Origin: Ilyonectria destructans
Taxonomy: Eukaryota; Ascomycota; Sordariomycetes; Hypocreales; Nectriaceae
NCBI GenBank assembly: GCA_020740775.1
Contig: JAHEWK010000042.1
Location: 124,001-188,000, forward strand
DNA: 64,000 nt
Direction: 5' to 3'
Position 1 is the first letter of the stretch, and each line of letters opens with the position of its first letter. This document shows, piece by piece, positions 10,984 to 21,906 of the stretch. A model generated the notes under the pieces. It ran no database searches. It saw nothing but the letters and a program-made list of their open reading frames with translations, and was not told the DNA's origin. The translations under genes were made by a program, and so were the position numbers.

Positions 10984-12192
10984 ATGGCACCCACAGAGCT
11001 CTACAGGATAGCCCTAGAGCGGTCTACGCAGCCGGATTTGCCCACAGAACACAATGAAATCCTGCACAACATGCCATCCCTGACGGAGACGGACCGCACA
11101 GCTTGTGAGGGATGGCTCCAGGAGATCAACTTCCTTCGTCCCGGAGTGGAGGAGGAGGACGAAGTCTGGGAGAAGATCAAGAGGAACTGGATCGGATATC
11201 TATCGGCGACGAGTCCCTTGCCGGATGCAACGCTGGCGCCGAACCGCAAAGTTGTGCAGTTCGCGGCCGGGGACGGGGACGGGGATGGGGACGAGGGCGT
11301 GGTGGAACGGAGACGCAGGTTTGAGCGTGATTGTAGGAGGCGCATGATCATCCAGTCGGCCTTCTGGAACGGGCTGGATGGAATAGAGGCCATGACGGAG
11401 CGATGGCCACGAGCGGCGCGGGCCGCATTGAACAGCATGGATAGAGGGGAGGAAGAAGAAGACCGAGGCGCCTTTGAGAGCCTCGCAGCCGTCTATGACC
11501 TCGGCCGGCGGCGGCGGTATCAAGCTATATGGACTAGCCTGGTGGGGTTCATCGTTCATTCGTACGACGAAGGCACGCTGGAAGAGATGGGCCTGCAGCT
11601 GAAGGAGGGCCAGATCGACGATATCCTGGATATCGAGCAGGAGGTGTGGAGCGTGGACCTCAGGGCGATCGCGCGGAGGCGGGAAAAGGGAGGGTTCGAG
11701 GACGTATGGGCCCCTATTCAGCAGCTGCTCTTCAAGGCGTTAAGGAAGCCGAAGTCAACGGCCAGGAACAACCCGCTCGTATGGTGGCTCGCGGTCCTCG
11801 TCCGATCGGCGGTTTCGGACGATAGGGATTTCATCAGCAGAGGGCGATTCCATAAGAACCCAGTGCCAATGGATATCGACCTCAAAGAGCGGCTGCAGGC
11901 GATAGTGCACTATAGCAAGGTCCTTGTGCTCGACGATGCCTTCTCGACATGGTCGGAGAGGGTGGAGTGGGTGATGGAGGTGCAGAGCTGTCTGAATAGG
12001 GTGAGCATCGACTGGATCAACGACGAGAGAGGGTCCAGGCCAGCTAGGTCATGGGATGGGCCGGTCTATTCGACGGCCGCGTGGCAGTCCGTGGTGACAC
12101 ATATAGCCGAACATACTAGGAGGTATATAGGGAGGAAGAAGAAGACTGCGATACACCGGGTGCGATTGTTAGCAGATGAGATTGGGCAGTAA
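10984..12192 (+). CDS. Fungal orphan-family protein, unknown function
   Basis: A single-exon frame encodes 402 residues from the ATG at 10984 (context GCCATGG, much better than the upstream in-frame ATG at 10864). No known domain is visible. The protein is helical and charged, with an acidic Gly/Asp repeat (GDGDGDGDEG) near residue 100, conserved blocks MTERWPRAARAALNSM, DLGRRRRYQAIWTS and LQAIVHYSKVLVLDDAF, and no signal peptide or membrane helix. The decayed paralogue at 7260-8092 retains the same blocks, so the family is real and duplicated locally. High codon GC and open frame suggest it is, or recently was, under selection. I do not assign a function. Confidence 0.65.
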   Translation: MAPTELYRIALERSTQPDLPTEHNEILHNMPSLTETDRTACEGWLQEINFLRPGVEEEDEVWEKIKRNWIGYLSATSPLPDATLAPNRKVVQFAAGDGDGDGDEGVVERRRRFERDCRRRMIIQSAFWNGLDGIEAMTERWPRAARAALNSMDRGEEEEDRGAFESLAAVYDLGRRRRYQAIWTSLVGFIVHSYDEGTLEEMGLQLKEGQIDDILDIEQEVWSVDLRAIARRREKGGFEDVWAPIQQLLFKALRKPKSTARNNPLVWWLAVLVRSAVSDDRDFISRGRFHKNPVPMDIDLKERLQAIVHYSKVLVLDDAFSTWSERVEWVMEVQSCLNRVSIDWINDERGSRPARSWDGPVYSTAAWQSVVTHIAEHTRRYIGRKKKTAIHRVRLLADEIGQ

Positions 12193-12385
12193 TCACGCAG
12201 GCTAGAATATAGGTCACATGGTTATCACTCATATCTATTGGTATCATTGCGGGCATGGGAGGGCTGTGAGGACCCGGACAGTCTTCGGAATTCAATACAA
12301 CTGTAAGACTGTTGTAACCCAACCTCCTCTAAATATTGATACGATACTTACCACCACCCGCACTTAGGCGCCCACCCAGAAGAAC

Positions 12386-14600
12386 ATGACGAGCACGAAC
12401 AGACACATACCCTCCAAGAAAGAGTGGCTCATCTTCAACGCCACCTCCCGCCTCTCTCGGATGTCTTTGCAAAGCAAGGGACCTACGATTCTCGTGCCTT
12501 CTTCCCACAATGGCAGCGGTTCCTCTCCCATTATCAACCGCTGTCGCAGCTCTCCTTTCAAAAGACGCAAGCCACACACTCCCAGCAGTCTGTACAACGA
12601 GCGCGTCGATGGGAAATCGATAGTATCTGGTTCGGAGTCAATGACCTTGGGGCCATCCGCGCACCGAATGAGCCGTCTCTCCTTTCTTCCCCCCTTCACT
12701 CTAAATCTTTCTACGGACCAGGTGATCCAGCCACATGGGCTCGATCTGGCCAAGACGCGTCATATTCCATTCGGATTATTTAACACACCAAGCGTCCGCT
12801 TTGCTGTCTTTCTCTTCTTTCCCGAGTCTGCCCGCACACCTCGATCGAGAACGTCTGCATCCTCGAATTCTCTATCACTCGACCGGCAGAAGGATCTTTA
12901 CAACAGCATCATCATCCCTGCCGCCTACGAAACAATTTCCGACCCTTTTCGTCAAGAAATACCTCCGTCGTTCGAAATCACCTATGCAAAGTCCCGCTCA
13001 TACCAGGAGAGGCCAGCCACGGGACGATGGAAAGCAGGCGATGAGAGTCGATCATTAAACCTGCCATATAGCCTCCCCGCACAGGCTCTCTCACGTTTCT
13101 GGCGCGCCGCTGTGGAAAAAGCGAGCCAGTTCCATATCCCGACTCACCGAGGCGAAGCTGTCCCGTACTTTCGGAACCCGCGTTTGCTCTTCCAGACTCA
13201 CGATGTTAAAAACACATTTGCTAGGCCGAGTCTGTACGAGAGCCTCTATCACTTCGAGAGGACAGTTCTTACTGCTCTCGACCCTAAGCAGTTGGATCTG
13301 CACTCGTGTTGGCTCGATGTTGGAACCAGAGACTACGTGATTACACCCAAGGAGCCCTATACGCTCCTCTGGAAGAGCAAGTGCAATCATCATCTTAAGG
13401 AACAGCTCCAAACAACCGCCCCAGAAGCTAACTTGGCAGCAACTTACTTTCGATCTTTCCTCCTTCGCGGCACGGGGACTTTGACATTGAAAGCAAAGCC
13501 TTCACAACTTCCCAATATAGGCCATCCGGATTCTCGATAGCCTGGAATTGCTCGCTTCAAGGCATACGGCTGTAACAAAAAGCTCTTTTCCGTTATGTTT
13601 AGTCGCTATAGACCCTTTTAGTCCAGTTCCTTCCTACTTCTCGCGTTGAGCGAAGGGAGGATATAGGACCTTGCTTTGATAGGCAAAGGCCGCTAGCGAG
13701 CATACATCAATTAGCTCCACCGTGAGCCCCTCCTTCGTACTTAGGAGGCCAACAAGCGACATATTAAAGCCCTCTCGGATCCAAAAGCCCTAGCAAACTA
13801 TGGGGCTCGGAAGGAGGGTACGTTCCACCTCGACGCCATTCTAACGATACTCAACCTAGGCTTCTTCGATCCTGGCCGAAGCCCCCATGTCGGGTCAGTG
13901 TCCTGGTCAATTCCACTCCGCCATAGGTCTGGGGACGACGACCATTATCCGTTCTGGGTCGTGCCGACCGGTGATATCAACGGCCTGAGCTGCTCGCTTC
14001 ATCCTTCCTCTCGACCATCTTTTTCAGGAGGCATCGTTGTCTTCCTTCTCTGTGGATCGGGGATCCCTGGGCGGCTCCGCAAGGTCATCCATTCGACAGA
14101 TACTCTCCTATTATACCGCTCAACTCTTCTGTCAACTCCTGTTGCTAGCCTTCAGCAGCGAGCGGGAGGTGAGCCATGATAAGTGGATATGGCTCTCGGA
14201 GTGGAGGGTGCGGGGGCAGCGAGGATCTGTGAAGGAGCGACGAGGCCTTGGGCTTGAGGAATCCATTGACAAATCCGCCATGCTGTGGATTCCTCGCGAC
14301 CGAATCGACTGGCGGCGCGGACACATTGCTCTCAAAACGTCGATCCATCTCTACATCCCGAGGAGCTCATTTTAGGCTCCACTGGCCTCGTAAGCTAATA
14401 TTCAGGAACCTACAACTACTCAACTGACGGTTGAGTTCTATCTCCAAGAGTGGGTTCGAGATGCTCGGCAGGTGTTCGACGAAGGCCGGGAGGATGAGGG
14501 CAGGCAGCTCGCTCTGCGCATCGTTAGACTCTGCAGAGGAGATTGTTCGCGCCTACAGCCAACATCTTCTTGTCAAGATACAATCGTACTGAGAGTGAGT
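12386..14600 (+). pseudogene. Relic of a multicopy fungal orphan gene
   Basis: The coding signal switches frames. It starts at 12386 (KKEWLIFNATSRLSR), moves to the frame of 12424-12700 (QGTYDSRAFFPQWQRFLSHY, RARRWEIDSIWFGVNDLG), and returns to the first frame (LNLSTDQVIQPHGLDLAKTR, KSRSYQERPATGRWKAGDESR, LLFQTHDVKNTFARPSLYE, LDLHSCWLDVGTRDYV) up to a stop at 13540. Further family-like pieces follow at 13556-13620, 14170-14370 (MLWIPRDRIDWRRGHIALKT) and 14420-14540 (VEFYLQEWVRDARQVFDEGRE). From memory these blocks belong to a large, repeated, function-unknown protein family of Fusarium and relatives that may itself be mobile. At least two frameshifts and several stops make this copy dead. Confidence 0.6.
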
Positions 14601-15017
14601 GCAAGAAAACCTAAGACGTGGTGTGCTCCCCGCCCTGGCTCAGCCCTTCAGAAGCGGGTTCATTTCTTGGCGAGAGCGTATACCTTAGCATGAAGGACCA
14701 GATCGGACCCCATCGGTGGTACTATAATTCGACGGTGGATCGTGGGGGATTCTGGTTCGAAGGCAAAGTGGGTGGTATTATAATCGAAATTGCAGGAGTA
14801 CTGAACGATGCATTCTACTTAAGAGGAGTCCAATAACAGACTCGGAGCTTCCGGAGAGCCTTTCAACTAGCAGGTAGCCCATTCATCCAAGATGGTCTGG
14901 GGCGTCTAACTTTCTCCTTCCTCGTCTCCTTTCCACGGCCATATAACACAAGATCGTACGGCAGATCCGGCTGCAAACGCATCGCTCTCCGAATATGCTC
15001 TTCATCAAGGGCTGGAG

Positions 15018-17771
15018 CCAGACATCCCAATAATGAATAAATACATAATATTTCCATATTCTTATGTATTCATAGTCGTGCCATTATATTCTTATCTATT
15101 CTTAAGCTTATGAATTATTCGTAATATAAGCTTGAGGGCCCACTTATATCGTCGTCGTCGCTGGCGACTTCCATGACCTCGTCATTTACTGCCACATAGA
15201 CTTTGCGGATCAAGTCGTTCTTCACCCAATTGCTCAGGCATTGAAGTTTCTCGACAGTATCAGCCGAGAGCCGTGCCCTGTCCCATGAAATTGTCCGTCG
15301 TGCGCAAGAGAATACCCGTTCCGGGTCGTCTGACATCGCTGGTACACTGAGTACGTCAATGGCCAATTGATGTAAACGTGGATACTCAATCCTCTGTTCC
15401 TCTCGGCACCACCATTCAAGCGGCGTGCTTGTCGTCATAGGTCTTGGCGGAGAATTGATGAACTTTTCGAATTCATCCTCATTTCCAGGTTCATCCAAGA
15501 CACTCATTGACTGCCTGATGCGCTCGTACGGGGTTACTTCTCGTCGCTCGTTATCCTTCAGCCGCGCCGCGGACTCCGACGGCAGGGGTCGGTCCTTGTA
15601 TGTCGCCCAATGCTGCCGTGCACCGGCAATGGCGGTCCGCCTCCATTCCTCTGCCCAGTGGCGGTCAAGGTACCTTCGGCGCTTTTCTGGATGGAGCAAC
15701 AATGCTGTGGCGTAAATGGGGTTTCTGTCACTCTCCTCATAATACTTCGAGAGAACCCACCAGCCCATGTGGATGGAATGAACCATACGGGCGTTGCTGG
15801 CGTATTTGACCTGCTTTAGCGTTGGTACAGGTCAGGTATAGGTCGTACTGCCCGTTTATGACTTACCTTGGCATTCTCAAACTGCATGAAGAGAATATCC
15901 ATGTTCTCTAGCACCTGGTCTATTGATGCCCACTCCATCTGCTGCTCCAAGGTTGCCTGGTGAAACGGCTGCAAAACTCGTGAGTCATTTTGAGTACTTG
16001 CCAATCATCGTGCGTGAGGATGTCGCCCTCCAGCTCCTTGTGGTATTGATTGAGGAATATTGACAATGGGCCCTCCTGGCTTATAGCCGCATCAAGTAGC
16101 CGGAACCATGAGTTCCAACGGGTGATGTTGTCAATTCCAAGCGCCTTTCCTGCAATGTCATCCCATGCATCATTGTGGACCGTGGAATTACGGATGAACA
16201 CCGCAATATTATGGAGTTTACCCATTGGGCCGATGCTCCGCCAGCCGGCCGTGTCATGGCGCTTCTTACGCCTGTCGTGACTCTTTTGGCCCGTAGTCGC
16301 TCGAAGCTGGTCGTGCAAGGCGTCCGCAGCTGTTACATCATTCGCCTCATCTTGCGCCGCTTCAATTGCCGCCTGCAGAGCGTGCTCGCTAGTTGCAAGG
16401 AGGAAAGCTTGAAGGGACAAGTTAATGATGTGGCCGGCACACCGCGTTCGAGAGGACACTGGATCAATCGTAACGTCGTACTCGCGCGACAGCTCAACGG
16501 CTAGTTGGCGGAGACAGGTGTCATTTTTAGCGTCATTGTCTCCAGTGAAGCAACCGATCCGGTGGGCTAAGCGGTACTGTCGGATAATCTTCATGAGGTG
16601 AGGAGTCATAGCCGCGCCGGCGTGAGCGCGGCGGAGGTTTGGTAGCCCTAGTAATGCTTTCCGAGTTTTGTAGGTTTCATCAACCCACTGTGCGTGAATG
16701 GCGATGTATGCCTTCCGCTGAGGAGAAGACCATACATCCATGGAAATGTGTACGAGGCTCCGAGCACGTTCCAGCCACCTCTTTACGGATTCTCGATGCG
16801 CATCGTAGGCCCTAGTCAAGTCCCCTGCAACTGTGCTACCAGAGTCAGTCAGGAACTCTTGAACGGTAGGGTTTATCGCGGTTAGAAGAGCCTGGTATTC
16901 CGGCCACGTTACGAAGTTGAGCGGCAAATGTTTATGTGCGGAAAGTAGCATCTGTGCCTCTCGAAAGGCATCGACGTTGATTACACTCCGTAAAGTGTTC
17001 ATTTCCTTTTCCCTGACTTGCTGCAACTCCCTGACGGCTGTTCTGGCGAAGGCATTTTCGATGGCTAGTTGGCGCTTGTCATGAGATTTTGAATCCTCTT
17101 GAACAAGTATGTGATGAGCCTTCTCGAGGTGATAGCGTGCGTTGCCGGATATGTGGGTGGACCAAGATGGATTGCGACAACGCGTGCAGTAGTGTAGCAA
17201 TCTCCCGTTCACTGTGCGTGGCTCATCGCCTTGAGCATCTCGAAAGTGATCCCATGTTAATGTGGCTCTCAGTTTCCTTCTTTTGGTCGTATGCTGAGTT
17301 GATGCCTCGGGTTCCGACAGTGTGCTGGCAACTTGTGAGACACTGTCCGAGGGTAGCATGGAGGAAGAGCTCGATGGTGGATTGACTTGGGGCAGTGAAG
17401 GTATGTTGACGTCCATTGTCGAGGTATGTCGCTATGTTTCTAGCTGCGTGCTTTCTGTCATAGCGGAAATGGCGAGGCAGAAGTTTCGGCCGCTAATCAG
17501 GAGGTACAAAACATTGGAGGAGCTCGTCCAAATCCTTCTAGAGGCTTCGTCGGAAGCAATGCGCATCACGGCTGCAATCAATATGAAACACGCTCGCGTA
17601 AGCAAGCAAGCGTGGTGGTGGCATCCCTGTGGGTGAGGTGGCAGATCCATATTTTTAAGAATATAAGAATTATGTATTCATTGGCGGCCTCTATATTCTT
17701 ATCCTTATGCATAAGCTTAAGAATGAATATGCTCTTAAGAATGGATATATATTCATTACTGGGATGTCTGG
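15018..17771 (-). mobile_element. hAT DNA transposon with 26-bp imperfect terminal repeats
   Basis: CCAGACATCCCAATAATGAA at 15018 is matched in inverse at 17771 (CCAGACATCCCAGTAATGAA). AT-rich subterminal copies of ATATTCTTA and CTTAAGAAT words lie inside both ends, typical of hAT transposase binding regions. The element encodes a hAT transposase on the minus strand. I could not find a matching 8-bp target duplication next to either proposed end. Confidence 0.75.
15115..17416 (-). pseudogene. hAT transposase with one frameshift
   Basis: Reading from the ATG at 17416: a BED-type zinc finger (YCTRCRNPSW ... ARYHLEKAHH), the catalytic start ISMDVWSSPQRK, the second Asp in CFTGDNDAKND, RCAGHIINLSLQAF, GPMGKLHN, then TRWNSWFRLL. 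Near 15976 a one-base deletion shifts the frame between WQVLKMTHE and VLQPFHQATLEQQ. A good intron follows (15877-15822, GTAAGT ... CTGAC ... CAG, 56 bp), and the last exon ends in the dimerisation domain (YPRLHQLAIDVLSVPAMSDDPERVFS) with the stop at 15115. Apart from the single deletion the gene looks complete, so the loss is recent. It could also be a sequence error. Confidence 0.8.
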
Positions 17772-17805
17772 TGGGCACTGGGCATCGTGGTGCTCGGTGC
17801 AGCAC

Positions 17806-18125
17806 TAGGGATGGGCACGTGTTTAATACACATGTGTATTAAACTGTTTTCTATTATACTGAAACTGTTTTTTATTCCGAATAAAAACCGCGTTTTTTAT
17901 TGCAATATAACCACCATATATGAAGCTGCCCAACGTTCATATACTACAAATAACCAAGACTGTGGAGGAAAGAAGGTCGGAACAGGGATTACATTGATCC
18001 TATGCACTAGGCTGTTTATGGATGGCGCTAAACCTAATTAGGAGTAGAATATAATACATATGAAACGCGATATTTAATACAAAAAGCGCATTTTATTTAA
18101 TGATACGGTATTAAATCCATCCCTA
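17806..18125. mobile_element. 320-bp hAT-like MITE
   Basis: TAGGGATGG (17806-17814) and CCATCCCTA (18117-18125) are perfect inverted ends, and TTTAATAC follows inside both. The interior is AT-rich and non-coding, with a perfect 24-bp palindrome at 17821-17844 (half-site GTTTAATACACA). TAGGG-type ends are frequent in hAT elements. A target duplication is not evident. Confidence 0.6.
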
Positions 18126-18336
18126 TGGTTAGCACTCTGGCAGCAATTGAGGATGGTGTTTGCGCCGATGCGCGGGGTTCGACGTGCCCTAGTTTCACCC
18201 CTTGTCCCGTCGGCTGTGTGAAGCGTCGCTACTCCACTTGCAGTGTGCCTCGGCCCTTTTGCTGATTAGTCTATAGAGCAGCACTATTGCGGTGCCGCGA
18301 CCCGACCCGTAATTTCAGTGGCTAGTAATCAATGCC

Positions 18337-18363
18337 AAACCCAACTGTTGTAGAGTTGGGTTT
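18337..18363. repeat. Perfect 10-bp stem hairpin
   Basis: AAACCCAACT pairs with AGTTGGGTTT over a 7-base loop. Stem followed by T residues on the plus strand could be a fold-back remnant of a small element; no partner gene is near. Confidence 0.45.
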
Positions 18364-20185
18364 TCTGCCCCACTTAGATCCAATTCCTTTGAACGCTAGA
18401 ACAGTCTCATCGGAGCATTTACGTAAATGTCGTGTTGGATTCTTCCCGAGCTCCCAGATCAATAAGCCGGCATTCTACGTAATGTCGTCAAGCCGGGAGT
18501 TCACTAATCAAGCATTCCAATGTTGTCTTAGTAGTGAGGGCGGAGATCACTAATCAAAAATGCTGATCCCATTGGTGGCGGCGACCTGACTTCCCCCTGC
18601 AGACCGCAACAACTTGCAAGGCTGCATTTAGCTGGGCCCCAGGAAGGGTCCGCGCCAGGTGAAATTTAGCAGACGAGTGGCAATCGGGGAGTTACAAATC
18701 GCCATACCACGTTCCTCATACCCACGCCTCGTGCCGCAACTGCCGCTGGAAGGATAAAAGTGCCAATTGTAGAGGACTTGGTCCATGACGGCATCGCGGG
18801 GCTTGTCTTGTTTGTGTACCTATCCAGTCAGAGGAGATGGCACATGGACCAGATAAACCCTGCTTGAGTCTTTACGGCAGTCGAGCGGACACGGCATCAT
18901 TAACATTCCACTTTTTCTGTTCATCTCTGTCCTGACGGGGAGTCCGGTTTCCGTTTTCGTCAGCTTCGGAAGAAATACGACCATCACCTTGAGTCTTCGA
19001 TGCGGTTCCTTGTGCTACGCACTGTGCCGTGCTCAATGCTGAGAACTCGCATCCTGAATTCAGAGCCGCCCAAATTGGGTAAGCAGGAGAGATCGGAGGG
19101 GTTCAGTGCGTAGGCCGGAAAGTTCCGAGGAATCTCTCGTACCTGATCTCATGTCAAAACTTGAAGTGACCCACCCGGCTTGCGCTACAAGAAAGGAAAC
19201 CGTCCAAGGTCTTTGGGCTGGGATACTGATGCGTCCCCTCCTCCCCACGAGGCAATTTCAGTTGCACCGCCGTTAACAAAAGTGTGAAAGCTTCTTGCTA
19301 TAGGTCGTAATTTCTTGAATTCTTAGGAAGGGGATTTCACTCTTTTCCTCAGTTGTGAGCCCCTTATGTACAATGAGCAATTCGGTTTGTTCCTTAGGCC
19401 CTTGCGTAACTCCGAAACTTCGCAACTCCGCACCCAAGTTTTACCTCGACGTGGCAATGATATTACTTTCTATATCGGCTTTTCATTATGCAGAAGAATT
19501 GCTTCGTCTTGATTCCCACTACGGCCTGCCACACGGGCACTATTACCTAATTAAGCCGAGGTCGTTCGAGAAGCTTTAGGCCATCCTCGCATTGCATGGT
19601 TCATGTAACTCATTTTGGAGGCTGGGGAAGAAGCGTGGACTTCAAGCAATTGAGGATGAAAGCGGTGTACGTTGTGTGATCGAATGACGTTTCCTTATTA
19701 CAAGAACTGACAGAATGGACACGGGACTTTTATATAATCTCTTCCAGTCTAAAATTTGGCTTCCGTCAGCATCGTCTGGAACTGCCCGGCTATTACGGCA
19801 ATGACCGTTCGAGACGGTGTGCGCTAACGTCAGCCCCGGGCTTTCGGGGCTAACTGTAGATAGCCGGAGGCTTTTGGATAGCGTGCTGCGCCTTACCTTT
19901 TTTGAGGCTTCCTGCTAAAAGCATCCGCTCCTCCGACGGATCAATGACGGACGACGTGAACCATGGACCACCACGTCTTGGTCTGTGTCTGTCTCGGTAC
20001 GTGCTTCGACTTGCTTTCATCGCCATGACCGACGGTGAGAATGTTGCACCGCCTCGAATAGCCGAGAGCAAAAGTCGAATGACTGGCACAAAAAGGAATG
20101 TCATCTCATTAATTGTGTGCTATTTAATGGCTTTGGCGCGGAAAGTCGACAGTCCCAGCGCTCCTAATAGTGTAGACCATTAAGC

Positions 20186-20236
20186 GGACTATTAGTCCAC
20201 ACTGTAGTTCACACCAATAGTCCATGGACTATTGGT
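20186..20236. repeat. Two nearby palindromes with AGTCC words
   Basis: GGACTATTAGTCC (20186-20198) and a perfect 24-bp palindrome at 20213-20236 with half-site ACCAATAGTCCA lie 14 bp apart. Related words (CTATTAGTCC, CTCCTAATAGTG) occur at the terminal region of the hAT relic at 43900-44110, so this may be a small non-autonomous relative. Confidence 0.45.
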
Positions 20237-20349
20237 TCAGTGCGCGTCTCCCGGACTTCGGGCCTCTCGTCCTGTACTTGACGGTCTAGTGTAACTCGAC
20301 CAGACAACTAAGTAGCACACCCCACCCCCCCTGTATGTCCCCCAAAGTG

Positions 20350-20465
20350 CGTCCCTCAACGGGCATCCTCCATATAGCATCCCTCCATTTGTGCACTCCT
20401 CCATTTGGGCATTCCCCAAAGTGCATCCCCCAAATGGCATCCCCCAAATGGCATCCTCTAAATCA
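20350..20465. repeat. Degenerate 14-16-bp tandem array
   Basis: About seven diverged units of the form GCATCCCCCAAATG / GCATCCCTCCATTTG follow one another, the last two nearly identical. It has no coding sense. Confidence 0.55.
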
Positions 20466-21785
20466 AGTTTAGGCTGCCAATGTGCAACTGTTCTTTAAAG
20501 GTGTCTGTCTCTTCAGGGCTAATTGATATTAAAGGGCATCTATCTCTTTAAACGAGTGGTAGTGGCTCATTCGGAGCTGATCCTATCACCCCCGTGACCA
20601 TTGGGGTATGATGAGAAAAGGATAACTTACGCTAAGTACAGTCCTTGGATTATTCGCTAAAAATCATTCGCTCTCAACAGGCCAAGAAAATGAAGTACTT
20701 CTTCCAGCGGTTTAGAATCAGGGCGGATTATTAATCGAGCCGAGGCTCCTAGAATAGAGTTTTGTTCCTCACAGGCCCTTGCCCGCACAGGGATGGCTGC
20801 ACCTGCTTGGCGTGTAATTCTTAATTGTTCTAGAATCTAAGTATGGAGTCTTCGTACGGCTTCGTGACTAAAATGCGCCGAGACGTTGGTCATCAATTGT
20901 TCCACGGATGAGAGAAACTACTGCTTCAGGATAGATGTGGGATACCGGATAGGACACGTGCAAAGAAGGATTGGTTAATTAGGCTTTTAAGGCCATGCTG
21001 GCGGCCGAGGTGGACTGGTCCATTGCTGACATTAGCTATGTCAACAGTGAAGACCTATTCAGTCGGATACGTCTATAAAATTACTACCTCTCTTTGTAGT
21101 CATGAAATTAATGATCCTGGCTATGAGTCCACGGGTGCCATTATCTATCCCTACGTGCTCCTTCGCGCAGGCCATACTACTGGCTATACCATTTAATATT
21201 ATCGTTTTACTTGTCGTTCCGAGCTGCTACGGCAATTTGCCTCATCTTTGCGGATTTCTAATCAAGTTCACCCGGTTTTGATTTGTAATGTGTGCTCTTC
21301 ATTTTCCAGTCACTTGTTTAAAATTAACCAGTTATAGGCTTTTATGCTTAGTGACTCATTTCGACTCTGTTACTGAAAGACGCTTGTCTAAGAAGGGCAA
21401 GACTAATTAGCATTGCACCCAGCCCTGACCCGCTTGTAGTGGATGCTCAGGCTGTTTGCTACTCACACTTGTATCCATTTCTTAGAGTTTTCGGCTGTAA
21501 GCTCATAGCTGACAATTATCATCTCTCGCAAATTGCATAGAATTATCAACCTCGGATCAGCCGGTTTGTAGACCGAGACTCCTGTACGTCATCTCAACAA
21601 ATATTGGCGCGGGTTGAGGTTTAAAAGGCTATGGAAGGTCTTCCGTAGACCGTGGTATAGTGATACGAAAAGAGGCGATGGCCAAGGGCCAGAGGCCCTA
21701 GGGGGCACGAAGGGCCAGAGAGCTGCAATAGCAGGTGATGGATTGTATTGTTGTATGAAGAAGAATGATGAAGAAGCAAAGTCAA

Positions 21786-21808
21786 AAGGGCCCTGCAGGC
21801 CCTTTTGA
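21786..21808. repeat. GC-rich hairpin
   Basis: AAAAGGGCC and GGCCCTTTT pair over a 5-base loop, about 100 bp upstream of the carboxylesterase start. Confidence 0.45.
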
Positions 21809-21817
21809 GGCATTGCT

Positions 21818-21851
21818 CACGTGACTGATGATCCTCACGTGATTTCACGTA
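21818..21851. promoter_or_regulatory. Clustered CACGTG-type motifs upstream of the esterase gene
   Basis: CTCACGTGA, CTCACGTGA and TTTCACGT lie within 35 bp, 56-89 bp before the esterase ATG. CACGTG is the core of bHLH/bZIP binding sites in fungi. A regulatory role is inferred only from position and clustering. Confidence 0.35.
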
Positions 21852-21906
21852 TCATATAGCAAGGAGTAAGGTTGGATACTTCCATTTTTATGTTGCTGTG
21901 GACGGA

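Larger units (their letters stand above)
18126..21906. other. 3.8-kb gene-free interval
   Basis: No open frame here has recognisable protein character, and I found no tRNA-like A/B boxes. The interval holds a hairpin (18337), two palindromes (20186-20236), a degenerate short tandem array (20350-20465), a hairpin (21786) and CACGTG motifs just upstream of the carboxylesterase gene. Confidence 0.5.

Noticed and set aside
15960..15990. Intron to explain the frame change in the hAT at 15976
   Set aside because: The only GT-AG pair fitting would be 29 bp, below the size of real fungal introns; a one-base loss is simpler.
15018..17771. 8-bp target duplication next to the hAT ends
   Set aside because: Flanks GGCTGGAG and TGGGCACT do not match under any small shift that I tried.
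21589..21848. Overlapping short frames just upstream of the esterase
   Set aside because: All three compete for the same low-complexity DNA; the interval looks like promoter with a hairpin.
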